A stretch of 64,000 nt of DNA from Saposhnikovia divaricata (GCA_036435485.1 CM071601.1:185044939-185108938), one strand, 5' to 3'; positions 22,144-34,678 are shown, counted from the stretch's first letter. Program-made: numbers and translations. The notes: generated by a model from the sequence alone, not told the origin.

Positions 22144-22348
22144 TTCTTCTTTTCCCCACCTCCTCCCTGTTGTTTTTTGTTCATGCCTTTCCCCTCTCTG
22201 AATTACATTATTTATTTAACTTTTTTTATTTTTTATGTAGAAAGACTGTCTATAAATTTATGCTGCTGAATCTTAAATTCAACATTAATATAGTTCAATT
22301 GATGGTGACAAGAAAAATCATGGATTAATAGTTCTCAGTCTTTCAACA
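22144..22348. other. tRNA 3' flank
   Basis: It contains the T-rich RNA polymerase III terminator just after the tRNA. No gene is seen. Confidence 0.5.
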
Positions 22349-22490
22349 CGGTTTTTCTAATGTGCCCAAGGGCACACAATAAGAGTTTAGTTAGCATATC
22401 CTGATTGATTTATTTTCATTAATAATAATAGGTTCCTTAGATGCACAAAAATTTTAACAAATTAAAATTATCCAATTCACTAAAAAATAG
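22349..22490. repeat. Truncated copy of a foldback MITE
   Basis: CGGTTTTTCTAATGTGCCCA and the following 130 bases match, with decay, the left arm and core of the hairpin MITE at 25370-25562 (shared core words such as TTCATTAATAATAATAGG and GATGCACAAAAATT). The right arm is absent. Confidence 0.6.
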
Positions 22491-22644
22491 TTGTTCCCTT
22501 TCAAAATGCTAGTAAATTGGTATGTAATCTCAAAATGCTAAATGATTTATTAGAGTTAATGAAGTTCATTTTCTTTGCCTTGTATGCTCAAGGAGGGGTG
22601 TTATTCTGATATAGTGTTGTTATCTCACACTCACAAAGTCTGTA

Positions 22645-23636
22645 ATGGCAACCACCACTGCCTCTGCCTCATTTAGCCCTTCAATTGACTCCCTTCTTTT
22701 ACCAAAATTCTCAACTTCAAACCTCTTTTGTGGCCATGGCAAAAGGTTAAAATTTGCCTTTGTATTTTTGTTTGTATATCATGTTTGAAGGCTAAGCATT
22801 AATTTAAACATAGTTTGATCGAACGGGTCCACTTAATGTCTTAATGTATCTCCTACCGGTTGCTGAATTTGGTGTTTGGTAAATTAGATTTTGTGGGGGT
22901 TAAAGTTAGCTTTAAGTATTTTAAACCTTGCCTGTTGTCAGTGAGATTACTATTTTTGATACAGCTGATTCTTATGAACCTGGATACCTGAATGGCCAGA
23001 GCAAGAAGTTTCTATACCATGCAACCGATTATTTTTTGGTGGAAATTGTGTCATACGATTTCACCGAGATGGAGGCAAACGAGTTCTCGATGACACCATC
23101 AATCCTCTTAAAGACCACAATCGTAGATTTGAGCGTCATTACATTTCTATGCATAATATTTTGGACTCTTTTCTGGTGATAAAAAATCAAAGTGTCGACC
23201 GCTAATATATAAAAGTGGTTTGATTTTTAATCGACGTTTTCGGTGTACAATACTGTCAAATGCACAGTTTCCGGCTTGTTTTTTATGGTAACATGTTCCA
23301 ACTTTAGCTCTTTTCTTACATTTTGTTTTATAAGTATTTTCACTTTTCTCAAGTGACAAGTACTGCATGTTGTGTTTACGCCCAAGTAGGGGGAAGGGGG
23401 TTCTATTTCAGAGGATAATATGTCAAGTTAGAACTTAGACCTCAAATTACAAATTAGCCTTCTTGTGCTTGATGGAAATGTGAATAGATTTAGCTCAAAC
23501 AATTTTAGCTACTTTGCTATTGGTTTCTTTGACAATGAATAAGGACCGAGGAAAGTAGCAAACGAACTTGTTATTGCCATGAAGTTGCTGCACATCCGTG
23601 GCTTCTCACTACTGAACAGTTTATCAATGCTCGCAA
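22645..23636 (+). pseudogene. Pyridoxal reductase (PLR1)-like pseudogene fragments
   Basis: Three exon remnants in the right order resemble chloroplast pyridoxal reductase, an aldo-keto reductase of vitamin B6 salvage. The first (22645 to about 22746) is an ATG plus a Ser/Thr-rich transit-peptide-like stretch. The second (22940-23017) encodes IFDTADSYEPGYLNGQSKKF, matching the family's DTADSYGTG...LNG region with changes. The third (23545-23636) encodes NELVIA, then, after an apparent one-base loss near 23585, AAHPWLLTTEQFINAR. The rest of the barrel, including catalytic Lys and His, is absent. It cannot make an active enzyme. Family identity is an inference from short matches. Confidence 0.55.
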
Positions 23637-23752
23637 GTATATACTGTTGTTTTCCTCAGTTCTTAGTAATTGCTTCTCGATACATTTGAATTCTTCGGAA
23701 TTTCTATTCAGTCATCAGTGGACTATAAAAATGACTAGATTACTAAATAGTA

Positions 23753-23989
23753 CTCCCTCCGTTCCTTTGAATTCTTAATATTTGGGACGGAGGGTTCGAC
23801 ACGCATTTTAAGATTTTTTATAAAATATAGTTTCATATTTTTTCTTATGAATAATAATTTAATGTTTATACTTTCATTTAGAAAAAAATAATAAAAAAAT
23901 AAGTTATGAAACTAATACTTTATATACACCTTAAAATGCATGCCGAGTCTTCTATCTCAAATGTTAAAAATTGAATAGGATGGAGGGAG
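23753..23989. mobile_element. Stowaway-like MITE
   Basis: It is bounded by CTCCCTCCGTTCC and GGATGGAGGGAG and flanked by TA on both sides (23751-23752, 23990-23991). The CTCCCTCCGT terminus and TA duplication are typical of Tc1/mariner Stowaway MITEs. About 237 bp, A/T-rich, non-coding. Confidence 0.8.
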
Positions 23990-24803
23990 TATATAAGCAG
24001 TAGCTGATTATTTGCTATTGGCGTAATGATACTGGTAACTGCTCTTATTCTGGTAGATAATGTAGAATGGTCTTTCAGACGTTTTATTGGCAGGATGCAG
24101 ATTAAGCAAATGGAAATTAGATAATTGCACTAGTCAATAGCAAAGCAAATGCACCTTCACCGGTAGAAAGTTCTCGGGGATGGATCTGTGGATGACAAGG
24201 CCCCTGTGAATCTGGTTCACCACTAATTTACCAAAATAATGACCACTGCAATCATTTGTTTGCTTGAATATTTATCAGTATCGCATTATTAACAATATAT
24301 CATATTGAGCATCATAGTAGCTTCAATTTATCAAGAGATACATCAGCCACAATGCGAACTTATTTGAACATTGAGCAAAATATATAAGTGTGAGTGCAGG
24401 TACAGATGTACGTTATATGAAAATATGAAAATTCGATAAATTTTTAAAAAGATGCGGATTTGGGGGTAAGTGCAAGTGAAAAATCTCTGTATTATAGATT
24501 GAAGATAACTAATTATTTATAATTTATATCTTATCATATTATACCTCTATTTTAGATTAAATTTCTTATTTTAAATGAACGTATAAATAAACATATTGGG
24601 AATGTTATAGATTATTTGTAATTTAATTTAATTTCAGCGTTTGGTCAAACTAAAAGAAAGGGACAGGTGTCACCTAACGAGGTGGGATACATTTAGTGCA
24701 CACTCCTCATACATACACTTGATAACTTGACTCATAAATTAAAACCCAATAATTTGATTCTCAGAACACCAAGATAGATTAGAACAAAAGGGTAATCAAA
24801 ACC
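23990..24803. other. Upstream region of the 6-phosphogluconolactonase gene
   Basis: No gene or clear element is seen. The promoter and 5' UTR of the gene at 24804 must lie here, but I see no convincing TATA box. Confidence 0.4.
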
Positions 24804-27572
24804 ATGGGTTCGGCCAAAGGAAAAGGTGATGTCAGAATCTTTAACAAACGAGAAGATTTATCAGTGTCACTTGCAAAGTACATTGCTGATCTTTCAGACA
24901 AGGTTATCAAAGACAGAGGTGCTTTTACTATTGTTTTGTCTGGGGGTGATCTCTTCGAATCTCTCGGGTTTGTTTCTGCTATTCTTTCTTTCATCTTCAT
25001 TTTATTATTGCTTACTTTGCTATGTTTGATTGTTTGGGAATGTTTGATTGTCAGTAAATTAGTGGAAGCTCCGTATAAAGAATCATTGGACTGGTCCAAA
25101 TGGTATGTGTTCTGGTTGGATGAGAGAGTGGTTCCCAAGAATCATCCTGATAGCAATTACTTGCTTGCCTATGATCATTTCCTCTCCAAGGTTCATCTTT
25201 TTCCCCCAATTTCTACTATGTTAATTGCTATACCATGCTGTTTAAAGTTTAGATATTGCTCTTTGTTTGATGATTGTTATGTTGCCCGAAGCGTCAAAGC
25301 TGATTGTTAGTTTATTTACCATTTATTTCTTCCCTTGAATATGGACTGGTTTCAATCATATTTTCGAAACGGTTTTTCTAGTGTGTGCCGAAGGGCACAT
25401 GCTAAGAATCCGTGCTTGCTTAGTTGTCAAATTTTGATGGGTAGAAATTTCATTAATAATGATGGACCCCTGCATGCACAAAAATTCCCACCAATCAAAA
25501 TTTTCCAACTCATCAAACACGGATTCTTAGCATGTGCCCTTGGGCACACACTAGACAAACCCTTTTCGAAATTATAAGGTGTTGAGGGAAATTACTCAAT
25601 GAATTACTAGATGTTTAACACTGTATAGTTATTTTAACTCAAGTTTAGCTTGATGATTGTTTTGTAATTACAGCCCTCGTACCCTACTTGTTACAGTACT
25701 GTGCTGTGTTGCTCGGACTCAACTAGGAAGTGTGGGACACGACACATGTCCAACAGTCGGACTCTTAGTTTTTTCTAGTATTTGGTCCCTATCCTCTTTT
25801 AAGCTCTGTTCTAAAAAGCGGCCTAAGCGGCCGCCTAAGCGGCCGCCTAGGCGGTTTTGAAGGTCTAACCGCTTCGATTAGTACAAAATCGGGGAATTAA
25901 GCGTTTTTCAGGGGATTAAGCGGGTTTAGGCGGGATTAAGCGGATTTATGGGGGATTTAGGCGGGGATTAAGCGGGGATTAAGCGGTTTGACCAAATTTT
26001 GACCCTTTAATTATTTTTTTTTAATTTTTTCTTTACATATATTTCAAATTTTATATTATAAATTAATATATATAATAAACATATATAATTAAATAAATTA
26101 AAAATATTTATGTATATATTCACAATCCGCTTAACGTCCCGCTTAGAAATCCGCCTAGGCGCCCGCTTAGCCCGCCTAGGCGCTAGAAGGTCCTCCCACC
26201 GCTTAGAACCGCTTTCCGCTTTTTACAACACTGCTTTTAAGACATGGGTTTGGGGTTAGGGACCTGATATTTTTTATATGTAAACAAGGATATTAGATAA
26301 AATTACATAGTAAATACTAGTAATAAAGTGAAATCAAATATGATTTTGTAAAGCATTTTGCAAATCTGGCATCCTCGATTTTCATATTTTTCTTCCCTCT
26401 CTATTTTTTGGCATCATAAGTTTGTACCATATGCTAGTCGAGTATCCACATTTCAGCTAAAGGATTCAACATAAAGTAAGATTGTCCCGAGCTTCGAAAT
26501 GTCTGACATTAATAAAACAGACAAAATCAAAGAGTTGAATTGTAATAAAGCTGCTGTGGATGCAAGTGAACTGAGTTTCTCAAAAGCAAGTCTTTGATCA
26601 GCTTTGAAGCTCTACTTTACCTTGTTATACATCTAGATAAGTGGAGCCTTTTCTTTAAAAAAAATTTGGGGCTTAAGGCGTGAATATCCTAAAGACCGGC
26701 TTGGATAAGCTCATAAAACGGAGGCTTTTCCTATTAGCAAACCGATGTCTTTTATCAGAAGTTTGTTGCAGGACAAAACTGAAGGTACCACTAGAGTTGA
26801 ATAGGTAACTAGGTGCCTGGCAGTTTAATTGTTATCTTTGCTTTCAATGGACAAACATTTGCAGTTAAGCCCCTTTTAGATTTATTTATTTTTCTGAATA
26901 TAATAAAAGTGTATGTTGCAGCGATCTTCAAAAATCTGTCTTTACATTTGAATAAAAAAAAAAAGCACCAAGACTTCTCCATTACAGTTTGGAGCTAATT
27001 AACCAACTTGTTTCAAGGATTGCCAAATTTGTTGTGTTGGACGATTTACAAATGATTTCTCTTACCTTTTTCTCTGGCAGGTTCCAATTCTCCCTGGTAA
27101 CGTGTATTCTATTAATGATGCTCTCTCGGCCGAAGGTGCAGCCGAAGACTACGCGACATGTCTTAAGCATCTAGTTAATAGTACTCCTATAATAACTCGA
27201 TCTGCAATTAGCGGCTTTCCGAAATTTGATCTCATGTTAGTAGGTATGGGCCCGGATGGACATGTGGCCTCTTTGTTTCCTGGACATCCTCTTGTCCAAG
27301 AGAAAGAAAAGTGGGTTACTTTCATCAAAGACTCTCCAAAACCACCTCCAGAAAGAATTACTTTTACATTTCCAGTAATCAACTCCTCTGCAAATATCGC
27401 ACTTGTGATAGTTGGGGATGCTGCAGCGCACGCAGTGCATGTGGCCCTTGACGATGTTGAAAGTTCTAATGTGTTGCCTATTCAGATGGTCTCACCTGAA
27501 GGGCCGTTGACATGGTTCTTAGACAATGGAGCAGCTTCAAAACTTAAGATTGCAACTGATGTAGCCAAGTGA
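24804..27572 (+). CDS. PGL: 6-phosphogluconolactonase
   Basis: It hydrolyses 6-phosphogluconolactone to 6-phosphogluconate, the second step of the oxidative pentose phosphate pathway. Exons: 24804-24967, 25055-25190 and 27081-27572, joined by GT-AG introns in frame, giving 263 residues, normal for the family. The DERVVPKNHPDSNY stretch, FPKFDLMLVGMGPDGHVASL and SLFPGH motifs of the sugar-lactone site are intact. The SGG motif reads SGGDLFESL where SGGSL is more usual. No transit peptide and no C-terminal SKL are visible, so a cytosolic form is likely. The second intron (1,890 bp) carries two MITEs. No disabling change is seen. Confidence 0.93.
25370..25562. mobile_element. Foldback MITE, Mutator-like, in PGL intron 2
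   Basis: Arms at about 25371-25414 and 25518-25561 are inverted copies with only about two mismatches over 44 bases (TCTAGTGTGTGCC...GGCACACACTAGA). The 9-bp duplication TTTTCGAAA flanks it on both sides (25361-25369, 25563-25571), which points to a Mutator-like origin. Transcribed as part of the PGL intron it would form a long hairpin. Confidence 0.8.
25804..26233. mobile_element. hAT-like MITE with GGCGG/TTAAGCGG words, in PGL intron 2
   Basis: The flanking 8-bp duplication is CTTTTAAG (25796-25803 and 26234-26241). The termini are CTCTGTTCTAAAAAGCGG and the complement of CCGCTTTTTACAACACTG. The left 180 bases are dominated by GGCGGGATTAAGCGG-type words, the right 110 bases by their complement, and the centre is A/T-rich. 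No coding capacity. Confidence 0.85.
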
Positions 27573-28153
27573 GTTGACCCATTGGCCATTGCGTTGAGTG
27601 AACTACCCATCTTTGTGCTTTGTGTTGCATTTGAGGAGTTTAATAATAATAATACTAGTGTTGATCAATAAGTGACAGACGTGTATTTGTCCAACAATTT
27701 CTGCCAACTGTTGGTTTGTGTAACTTTCAGCTTCTCTCTACATAATTATTCTTCTCAATCTCTCTTTTACATCTTTTCACTGATAACATTTTAGGTTTAC
27801 CAACTTGCAAAAATGAGTGTAGAAGTCCAATATTAGTTGCATTCTCATTTATGGACTTAAAGTCACATTCTTGTGATTTATTGCTTATTCTTGTGTTTTA
27901 AGGCTGAGATTCTTAAGTTTTTTTGGTAAAGTTTGCAGTACGAAGAGGAGAAAGAAGTGGAGGCTGCAAGCCTGCATTTTTAGCTTGAATGAATCCTTAT
28001 TGTTGCTTTCTACACAGAAGTAGGTATTTTATTTGCTTTTCTTAATTTGCAAGTGCAAAGGCTTAAGTAATTAGAAGAGGGGCTTGTGTCTCACGTATTT
28101 TTCTTAAAAATTGCTTTGAATGGCATAATGGACCAGCAATGTTAGGCCGAGTA
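27573..28153. other. 3' flank of PGL
   Basis: The 3' UTR is expected here. No other gene or element is recognised. Confidence 0.4.
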
Positions 28154-28161
28154 CTTGTTAG

Positions 28162-28616
28162 TAGGGGTGATCGCGGTGCGGGCGGTGCGGTTTTTTTCCA
28201 AAATCGCGGATCAACCCGCGCATGCGATTTGGTCAAATTTCCAAATCGCAACCGCACTGCGAAATTTTAAAACCGCATAAACCACACCGCGAAAATGCGG
28301 TGCGGTGTGGTTCGGTTTATTGCGGTTTACATCTTCGATAAAAATAATTATAAATCTAAAATATTAATTTTCATGCATGTGAAATTAATTTTAAAGTTCA
28401 TACTCAACCACATTTCTTAATTCGTATGCAAACCGTGTCCATAGACTTAACGAAATATAAACATTGTAGTATGAAATATTGTGATACTAAATAGATAAAG
28501 ATGGGCTAGCGTATTATAATTGATCTCATAAGCCTCTAAAATAAGCTATTACTAGTAGGTACTAACAAACTAAATAGCTTGCAAACTATCCCTTAAATCA
28601 TTAACAAAATACTAAC

Positions 28617-28665
<49 letters not shown>

Positions 28666-28856
28666 TTAAATGTTGTGGTGCGGTGCGGTTTGAACCGCAT
28701 TTTAGAAAACTAAAATCGCAACCCGCATCACACCGCGCGGTTTGTCAAAATTTGAAACCACAACCGCACCACAAAAAATAAAAACCATGCGGTGTGGTGC
28801 GGGTTGGTGCGGTGCGGACGGTTTGTGCGGTTTGGTGCGGTTTATGATCACCCCTA
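28162..28856. mobile_element. hAT-like MITE with GCGGTGCGG words
   Basis: The 8-bp duplication is CTTGTTAG (28154-28161, 28857-28864). The terminal inverted repeat is TAGGGGTGATC. Both ends are made of GCGGTGCGGTTTG-type words in opposite orientation; the centre is A/T-rich with a (TA)n run at 28621-28662. Confidence 0.88.
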
Positions 28857-28945
28857 CTTGTTAGCATTTAGATTGTAAAAAATCTGAAAAGCCCACAGAA
28901 ACAACTGGACAGGAAAGCCACGTACAAACACACTCAATTCTCACC

Positions 28946-29557
28946 CAGGCCCGGCCCAGAGGGAGGGCGAGAAGGGCGACCGCCCTGGGCCCAAATATTT
29001 CAAGGGGCCCACAATTTTACCGACCTTGATAGTAGTAATAGTATACATTGATATTTCACGTGAAAATAAAAAATATTGTGAATCGTGTGTTATTTTGTGT
29101 TGTTTTAGTGATTACCAATCTTACAAATATGGGTATTTTATAAAATCATGACCCCCTTTCAAGTTTGCAAATTAATGAGATCCATTCTCTTAAAAGACTA
29201 AAACAATGTAATTACTTTTCGCTTTCTTATTTTATTTTATCTTGATTACATTAATATTTTTAAAGAAAATTGGCCCTTAGGATTATCTTAGGATGTTTCC
29301 TAAGGTTATATCAGTATAATACGAATTTTAGATCACATTTTGGTAAATTTTATATTTTTCTTCCTTAACTTGCATAAATATCCTTGTACATGTATTGAAA
29401 AAACTCTTAGCCTTAGGGTATTATCCGAGATCCTCCTCAAACACATAAAATTCATATTTTCACTTGAATTATTATAGTTTATGTTTACGAAGAAAATAAA
29501 TGAGGGCATGTTTTTTCGATTTCGCCCTGGGCCCTCGAATTGTATGGAACGTCCCTG
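28946..29557. mobile_element. hAT-like non-autonomous element with GCCCTGGGCCC ends
   Basis: The 8-bp duplication is TTCTCACC (28938-28945, 29558-29565). The ends are CAGGCCCGGCCC and ACGTCCCTG, with GCCCTGGGCCC near both. The interior is A/T-rich and non-coding. Confidence 0.75.
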
Positions 29558-29594
29558 TTCTCACCATTCATGTATTATAAATTTCAGCTACAGT

Positions 29595-30046
29595 GGGTGC
29601 TTGGCAAACAGCCTTTTCAACTTATTTGGGTGGAAAGCCCGTCCACCGAATGTTATGCCTGTTTGGCAAACTAAGCTAGAGGACTTATTTGTCAACTTTT
29701 TGGACTTATTCTAACATTCAACTTTGAGCTTATTCTTATTTCTCAATATACACAATATATAACATCCTTCAAATCTTTAAAATTATATGTTTTTTGATCC
29801 GTTCATTAGAAAATTGATATGTATATTCATCGAGATCTATCCATTGATATATATTACAAAACAAATATTTTGAAAAAAAAAAAAAATTAACTTATAAGTT
29901 CTGATTTAACAAATACTCTACTTATTTATAAGTTCTGATTTACCAAACACTTTACTGACTTATAAGTTTTGATTTACTTATCACTTATATTACACTTATC
30001 ACTTTAAACTATAAGTTACTTATTTTAAGGTAAGTCAAACGAGTCC
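29595..30046. repeat. MITE-like repeat, copy A
   Basis: It starts GGGTGCTTGGCAAACAGCC and ends GTCAAACGAGTCC. Its core (TTTGATCCGTTCATTAGAAA, CATCGAGATCTATCCATTGA) is shared with copy B. It contains internal tandem words TTATAAGTTCTGATTTACCA. Ends are approximate. Confidence 0.6.
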
Positions 30047-30291
30047 TAATACGCAAGTGTATGTAAAATATCTCCAGTTTAATATGGTGCGTGTGTGTGT
30101 TTGATATGCGCTCCACCTTTTTAAAATGGATAAATGACCATTATGACCCTCACTTTCATGTTGCCTCAGAAACAGATATTTTAATATCAGTAAATTAATC
30201 ATAGTGATAAGAATATATGGAGAAGCCAAGTTGATGCGGCAAGTGGGAATGTGGGATGTATATACGTCTGTTTTTGCATGGATGATATACA

Positions 30292-31389
30292 GGGCCTGTT
30301 TGGGGTTTCATTTTGTATGGAAATTATGACTAATAAGGTTAGTTTTATGACTTATATATTGATAAGTCCTAACATTCAACTTATGCTTATAACTTATTTC
30401 TCGATACACGCAATATATAATATTTTTCAAATCTTCAAAATTATATATTTTTGATCCGTTCATTAGAAAATTAATATGTATATATTAAATTATTCTATTC
30501 ATCGAGATCTATCCATTGACCTCCATTGATATATATTAAAAAACAAAAATTTGAAAATAATAAAAAAATTTAACTTATAAGTTCTGATTTACCAAACACT
30601 ATAGTGATTTATAAGTTCTGATTTACCGAACACTTTACTAACTTATAAGTTCTGTTTTACTTATCACTTATATGCAGGGTTGTAAAAATCAGTAACTCGG
30701 GCCGAGTACTCGGCCGAGTACTCGTTTTGGACCCCTAAACCGATCCGAGTAGTGACTAATCGGACCAAAAACCGGTTTTTGCTATAACTCGGTCAAGACT
30801 CTGGTTGACTCCGAGTAATCGGGGTCAAACTCGGGTTTGACTGAATTTTTTTTTTTTTTGCTAAGTACTAAAATATAATTTTTTTTTTTGAAAATGTACT
30901 AAAATATAATTTTTATTGCTCAACTTATAGACTATAGTTATAATCTAGATTCGACCCAATTAAAAGTCCTCTCTCTCAAAGATTCTATACATACACTTAT
31001 ATCACGTTTTAATATTATTAGTAATATTAATATTATTACTTGGACACATGTACACTAAATTAGAATAAATATTATTAGTAATATTAATATTATTACTTGT
31101 TAGCAGGGTTGTAATAATATTATTAGTAAAATTAATATTATTGTTAAGTTTTAAGTTTAATACATGTAAACTAAAATTAGAATAAATACATATAAATTAT
31201 GAGAAAAAAAGTTAAAAAACAATATCCGATGAGTAGTCCGAGTACTCATTCTGAGTACTCGCCGAATTTCCGATTACTCATTTTTCTGGACCAAAACCGA
31301 GTTGGTCCGATTTCCGATTTTTACAACCTTGCTTATATGACATTTATGCTTATAAGTCTTAAGTTACTAAGAAGATATCCCAAACACCC
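30292..31389. repeat. MITE-like repeat, copy B, split by a hAT-like element
   Basis: It starts GGGCCTGTTTGGGG and ends CCCAAACACCC, a typical MITE inverted pair. The core matches copy A at 29595-30046. The hAT-like element at 30675-31331 is inserted in it. Non-coding. Confidence 0.65.
30675..31331. mobile_element. hAT-like MITE with ACTCGG/CCGAGTA words
   Basis: The 8-bp duplication is CTTATATG (30667-30674, 31332-31339). The terminal repeats are CAGGGTTGTAAAAATC and its complement GATTTTTACAACCTTG. The left end carries CGGCCGAGTACTCG-type words, the right end their counterparts (GAGTACTCGCCG), and the centre is A/T-rich, including an inner partial copy of AGCAGGGTTGTAA. Confidence 0.88.
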
Positions 31390-33501
31390 GCATAGATCCA
31401 CTGTCACAGTCTGTTTTTTGCTTACCCTTACCACGAGTAATTTAAAACATGTAGTTAACTCCACTTGCCTTTAAATCTCTATCACTGATTCACTAAAAAG
31501 TAACAGCCTTCATTTGTTTATTGCTCATTTCCTATGATTTAAAGGATAAAATGCATTTTATGTACTCGTATTTTGGATATTATCATCTTCTTCCTCAAAT
31601 TCATTTCCTTTGTAAAAACCTAAAACACGAATATATCATCTATTTCATAATCACATAAATTAATTTAAATTGCATTAAAATTGTCTCTTTCTTCTCTACA
31701 ATGGGATATTAATTATAACTATCAAATATTGACTCTCAAGAATTCGTATGTAAACCTTTTTAGTTATATACTTTTAAATTACTTTCACTAAATTAAAATA
31801 TTGATAATGAAAATTAATATCAAGTTGTATAAGAGAAAAGTTGATATTGTTGCAATTTGATTAACTTGATTTCGTTAACAAATGGATGAGATATTCAATT
31901 TTAATTTCTTAAAATTTCAATAATGATGAAAATGGATTTGAGGAAAAAGATGATAACAAAAAGACCGAAGAAAATTAATGGAGACAATCAGATTTGACGA
32001 TTGCACACGTCATTAAAAAGTTAAAAGTCCAATATAATAAATGCTAACTTTAAAAGTTTAATATCTTAAGTAATCTACATCCAAAATGCAAGTACATAAA
32101 ATATATTTTACTCTAATTTAAATAAAGATATTATAGTTTATTATCAACTATTCGTTTGCATAGCGTTTACTTGCATATTTTACATGTAAAAAATTCTAAC
32201 TTTGTCTTTACATACGTCTATGCACATTCATGATGCTTTTTTTTTATAATAAAATGTTTATAAATTTATAAATGAGTATGTGTTCTAATATATAGTAATA
32301 GAATTCATGATCTTAATGGACAAAGGATATATCCTTAAATACTTGGTCTATGCACATTCTTGATGCTTAATTCTAATTGTTGATACAAAATATGAAGCCG
32401 ATCCTGAATGGATATCTGACTAAGAAAAATGATAGAGATACCAAATTGGTTACAAAAAATTGTTACCAAATGATAGTGTCATTGTTTTGATTGGTTATAA
32501 TTATAATGGATCCGTCAGGATCATCCAATGGCAAGTAATTAATGCATGTCATTTGATAACAAATTTTAGTACCGAATTTGGTACTACTAACACTACTCTT
32601 TGACCAAACCCAGTATAATTGGAAATATGATAAACGAGAAAATTTAACATATATAGATGACTTGCTCCTAAAGAAAAGGAGTATGAGCCCAAACAAGATT
32701 CGATATCGAAAAGAACTACGTGGCTTTGATTCTTGATTCCTTATAAAAGGTCAAGATACGTAGACACCTTGAGAGGGGATCCCCGAAATTCCCCGAAATT
32801 CTATGCTCTCTTAGCTTTAAGCGCAGTTTCAAAAATACATAAACCCTAATTCTTTTCCAAAATTGTCATGAATATCGGATCTCTAATTTTATAACTCCAT
32901 ACAAATAGTCAAATACCCGATTATAAAATTAATTTTGAAGTTTAGTCCATAACAAAAATTGGCTTCAATACTAATCTTGCTATTGGACTTTTAGAATGAA
33001 CATCATGTATAAACCAAAGATTTGTTATGAGCTTCAATTGAGAAGATTGAGTCATCACTTTACGATCTTTCTTTCGAGATCGAAATATATTGGATAACAC
33101 CTGGTACATAATATCATTTGTAATAATTTTATGAGTTTTTCGTAAGGTTGATTTTAAGGAATCGGTCATCGGTTATTTTTTGTGAATAATTTCATGGATT
33201 TTGAAAATTGGTGTCACATAAATAATAGTATTCCATAGGAGATTACGAAGTTTCATATGATGAGTAAACATTAGATGGGTCCACAAATCGGGTGCATAAG
33301 CCACAAAATGTATAGAAAAGATATACCGCAATCAAGTGGTTTGGACATATAAAGCTGAGTCAAGAAATGGAGTAAGTAGGGTTATGTGTCTTTTTGTAAT
33401 GGAGCATATATCAAAAGTGGTAGGGCCTTTGTTTATCTTTACATACTTATGACTTAAATCCTTACTTGATTCGGCCTTATCATCATCATACTCCCCTGCA
33501 T
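31390..33501. other. A/T-rich intergenic DNA
   Basis: No gene is supported. It contains one small MITE (32439-32586, separate entry). Otherwise it is plain A/T-rich sequence. Confidence 0.45.
32439..32586. repeat. Small palindromic MITE
   Basis: TACCAAATTGGTTACAAAAA on the left is mirrored by TTTTAGTACCGAATTTGGTA on the right, with further pairing inward (TACCAAATGA, TCATTTGATA). About 148 bp. No target duplication was identified. Confidence 0.55.
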
Positions 33502-33509
33502 TTCTGCTG

Positions 33510-34135
33510 TGTAGGGGATGCACATTCATCCCGGCTCGCCCGATCTCGATCCGATCCCCGTATCTAACGGACGGTGAATCGAAGATTTTTTCAGATACGG
33601 ATCGAGAAGCGGGGACAAATTTCAAAAAAAATTGGGGAGCGAGCCGGAGCCGGGATTTTATGTCTCCCCGGCCCGACCCCGCCCCGATTCTAAATCCCGG
33701 ACTTGATTCCACCAAATTATAATATATATATAATATATATTAATAATCATATATTAATATATACGAATTTCCAGTACTTTATATTGGAAACAAAATGATA
33801 CTTTATTCTTATATGATTGTCTTTCTAGTAGTTAAATAACTTAATTTCCATGTTATTTATAATTGTTTATTTAAGTAATATTTTTTTATCTTAATTTATT
33901 GCTTAAAAAATTGTTTCAAACTCACTGTTTAGTGTTTAAAATTGTTTAATATGTTATTTTTTATTTAAAATGAAATTTCCCGATTCCCCGCGGAGATCCC
34001 ATTACCCGTTTGGACCGGAGACGGGGAACAAAAAATAATTCCCGATAGGAATCGAGCCGGGGACGGGGATCGGGTTTGAATTCGGGAATGGGAACGGGGA
34101 TAGCACTCCCCGACCCCGAAGTGCTCGGATGCCCA
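33510..34135. mobile_element. hAT-like MITE with CGGGGAC/CCCCGA words
   Basis: It is flanked by TTCTGCTG (33502-33509) and ATCTGCTG (34135-34142), 7 of 8 bases matching. The left 170 bases are rich in CCCGATCTCGATCC words and GGAGCCGGG, the right 150 bases in GGGGACGGGGATCGGG, and the centre is A/T-rich. The terminal repeats are weaker than in its neighbours. Confidence 0.7.
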
Positions 34136-34142
34136 TCTGCTG

Positions 34143-34678
34143 ACCCTTCCATTATCCTTTATACTTTACTCATCACCTTCATTTTCCCCTTTAACTTTTA
34201 TCTTGTAAATCATAATTATATTGCCATCTGCTTTGTTATTCATTGATACCTTGGTTAATCTTGCAAGTTACAGTTGAATCATGAGTTTCTTGTTACATTT
34301 ATTTTTCTCTTTTTTTTCCAATTGCTCAAAACACCCATCGAGAAAAAAACATGTGATCGGCCTTTTCTGGAGTCCATTTCGAGATTGTTATAATTTGGGA
34401 TCGTTGTGTGTTATTGGGCCTATCTCAACAGGAAAACAAAAAAAGGGAATGAGTGAAAAATTTATCCGAAAAGAATTGAAGACACAAGTACAAAGCTACC
34501 CTGAAACTCAAAGGATTATGCATGCCTTCACTTGACAAATAATTATAACAAAGCCACGCCTGTTTATTGTAGCTGCATACCATACTTGAGCTTTAAATAA
34601 AGAAAAGGCTTCAGTATTCTTTTGACTCTGGAGCATGCAAAAAGGAAACGGAGAAGAAAATGAAGGACTAGATAAGTA
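34143..34678. other. Intergenic DNA
   Basis: No gene or element is recognised. A chance ORF at 34281-34535 has no supporting feature. Confidence 0.35.

Noticed and set aside
25370..25562. microRNA precursor
   Set aside because: The hairpin is a MITE with a 9-bp duplication and nearly perfect long arms, more typical of siRNA-type foldbacks than of a plant miRNA.
29481..29714. Short plus-strand ORF of 77 codons
   Set aside because: It crosses the end of a hAT-like element and its target duplication; no domain.
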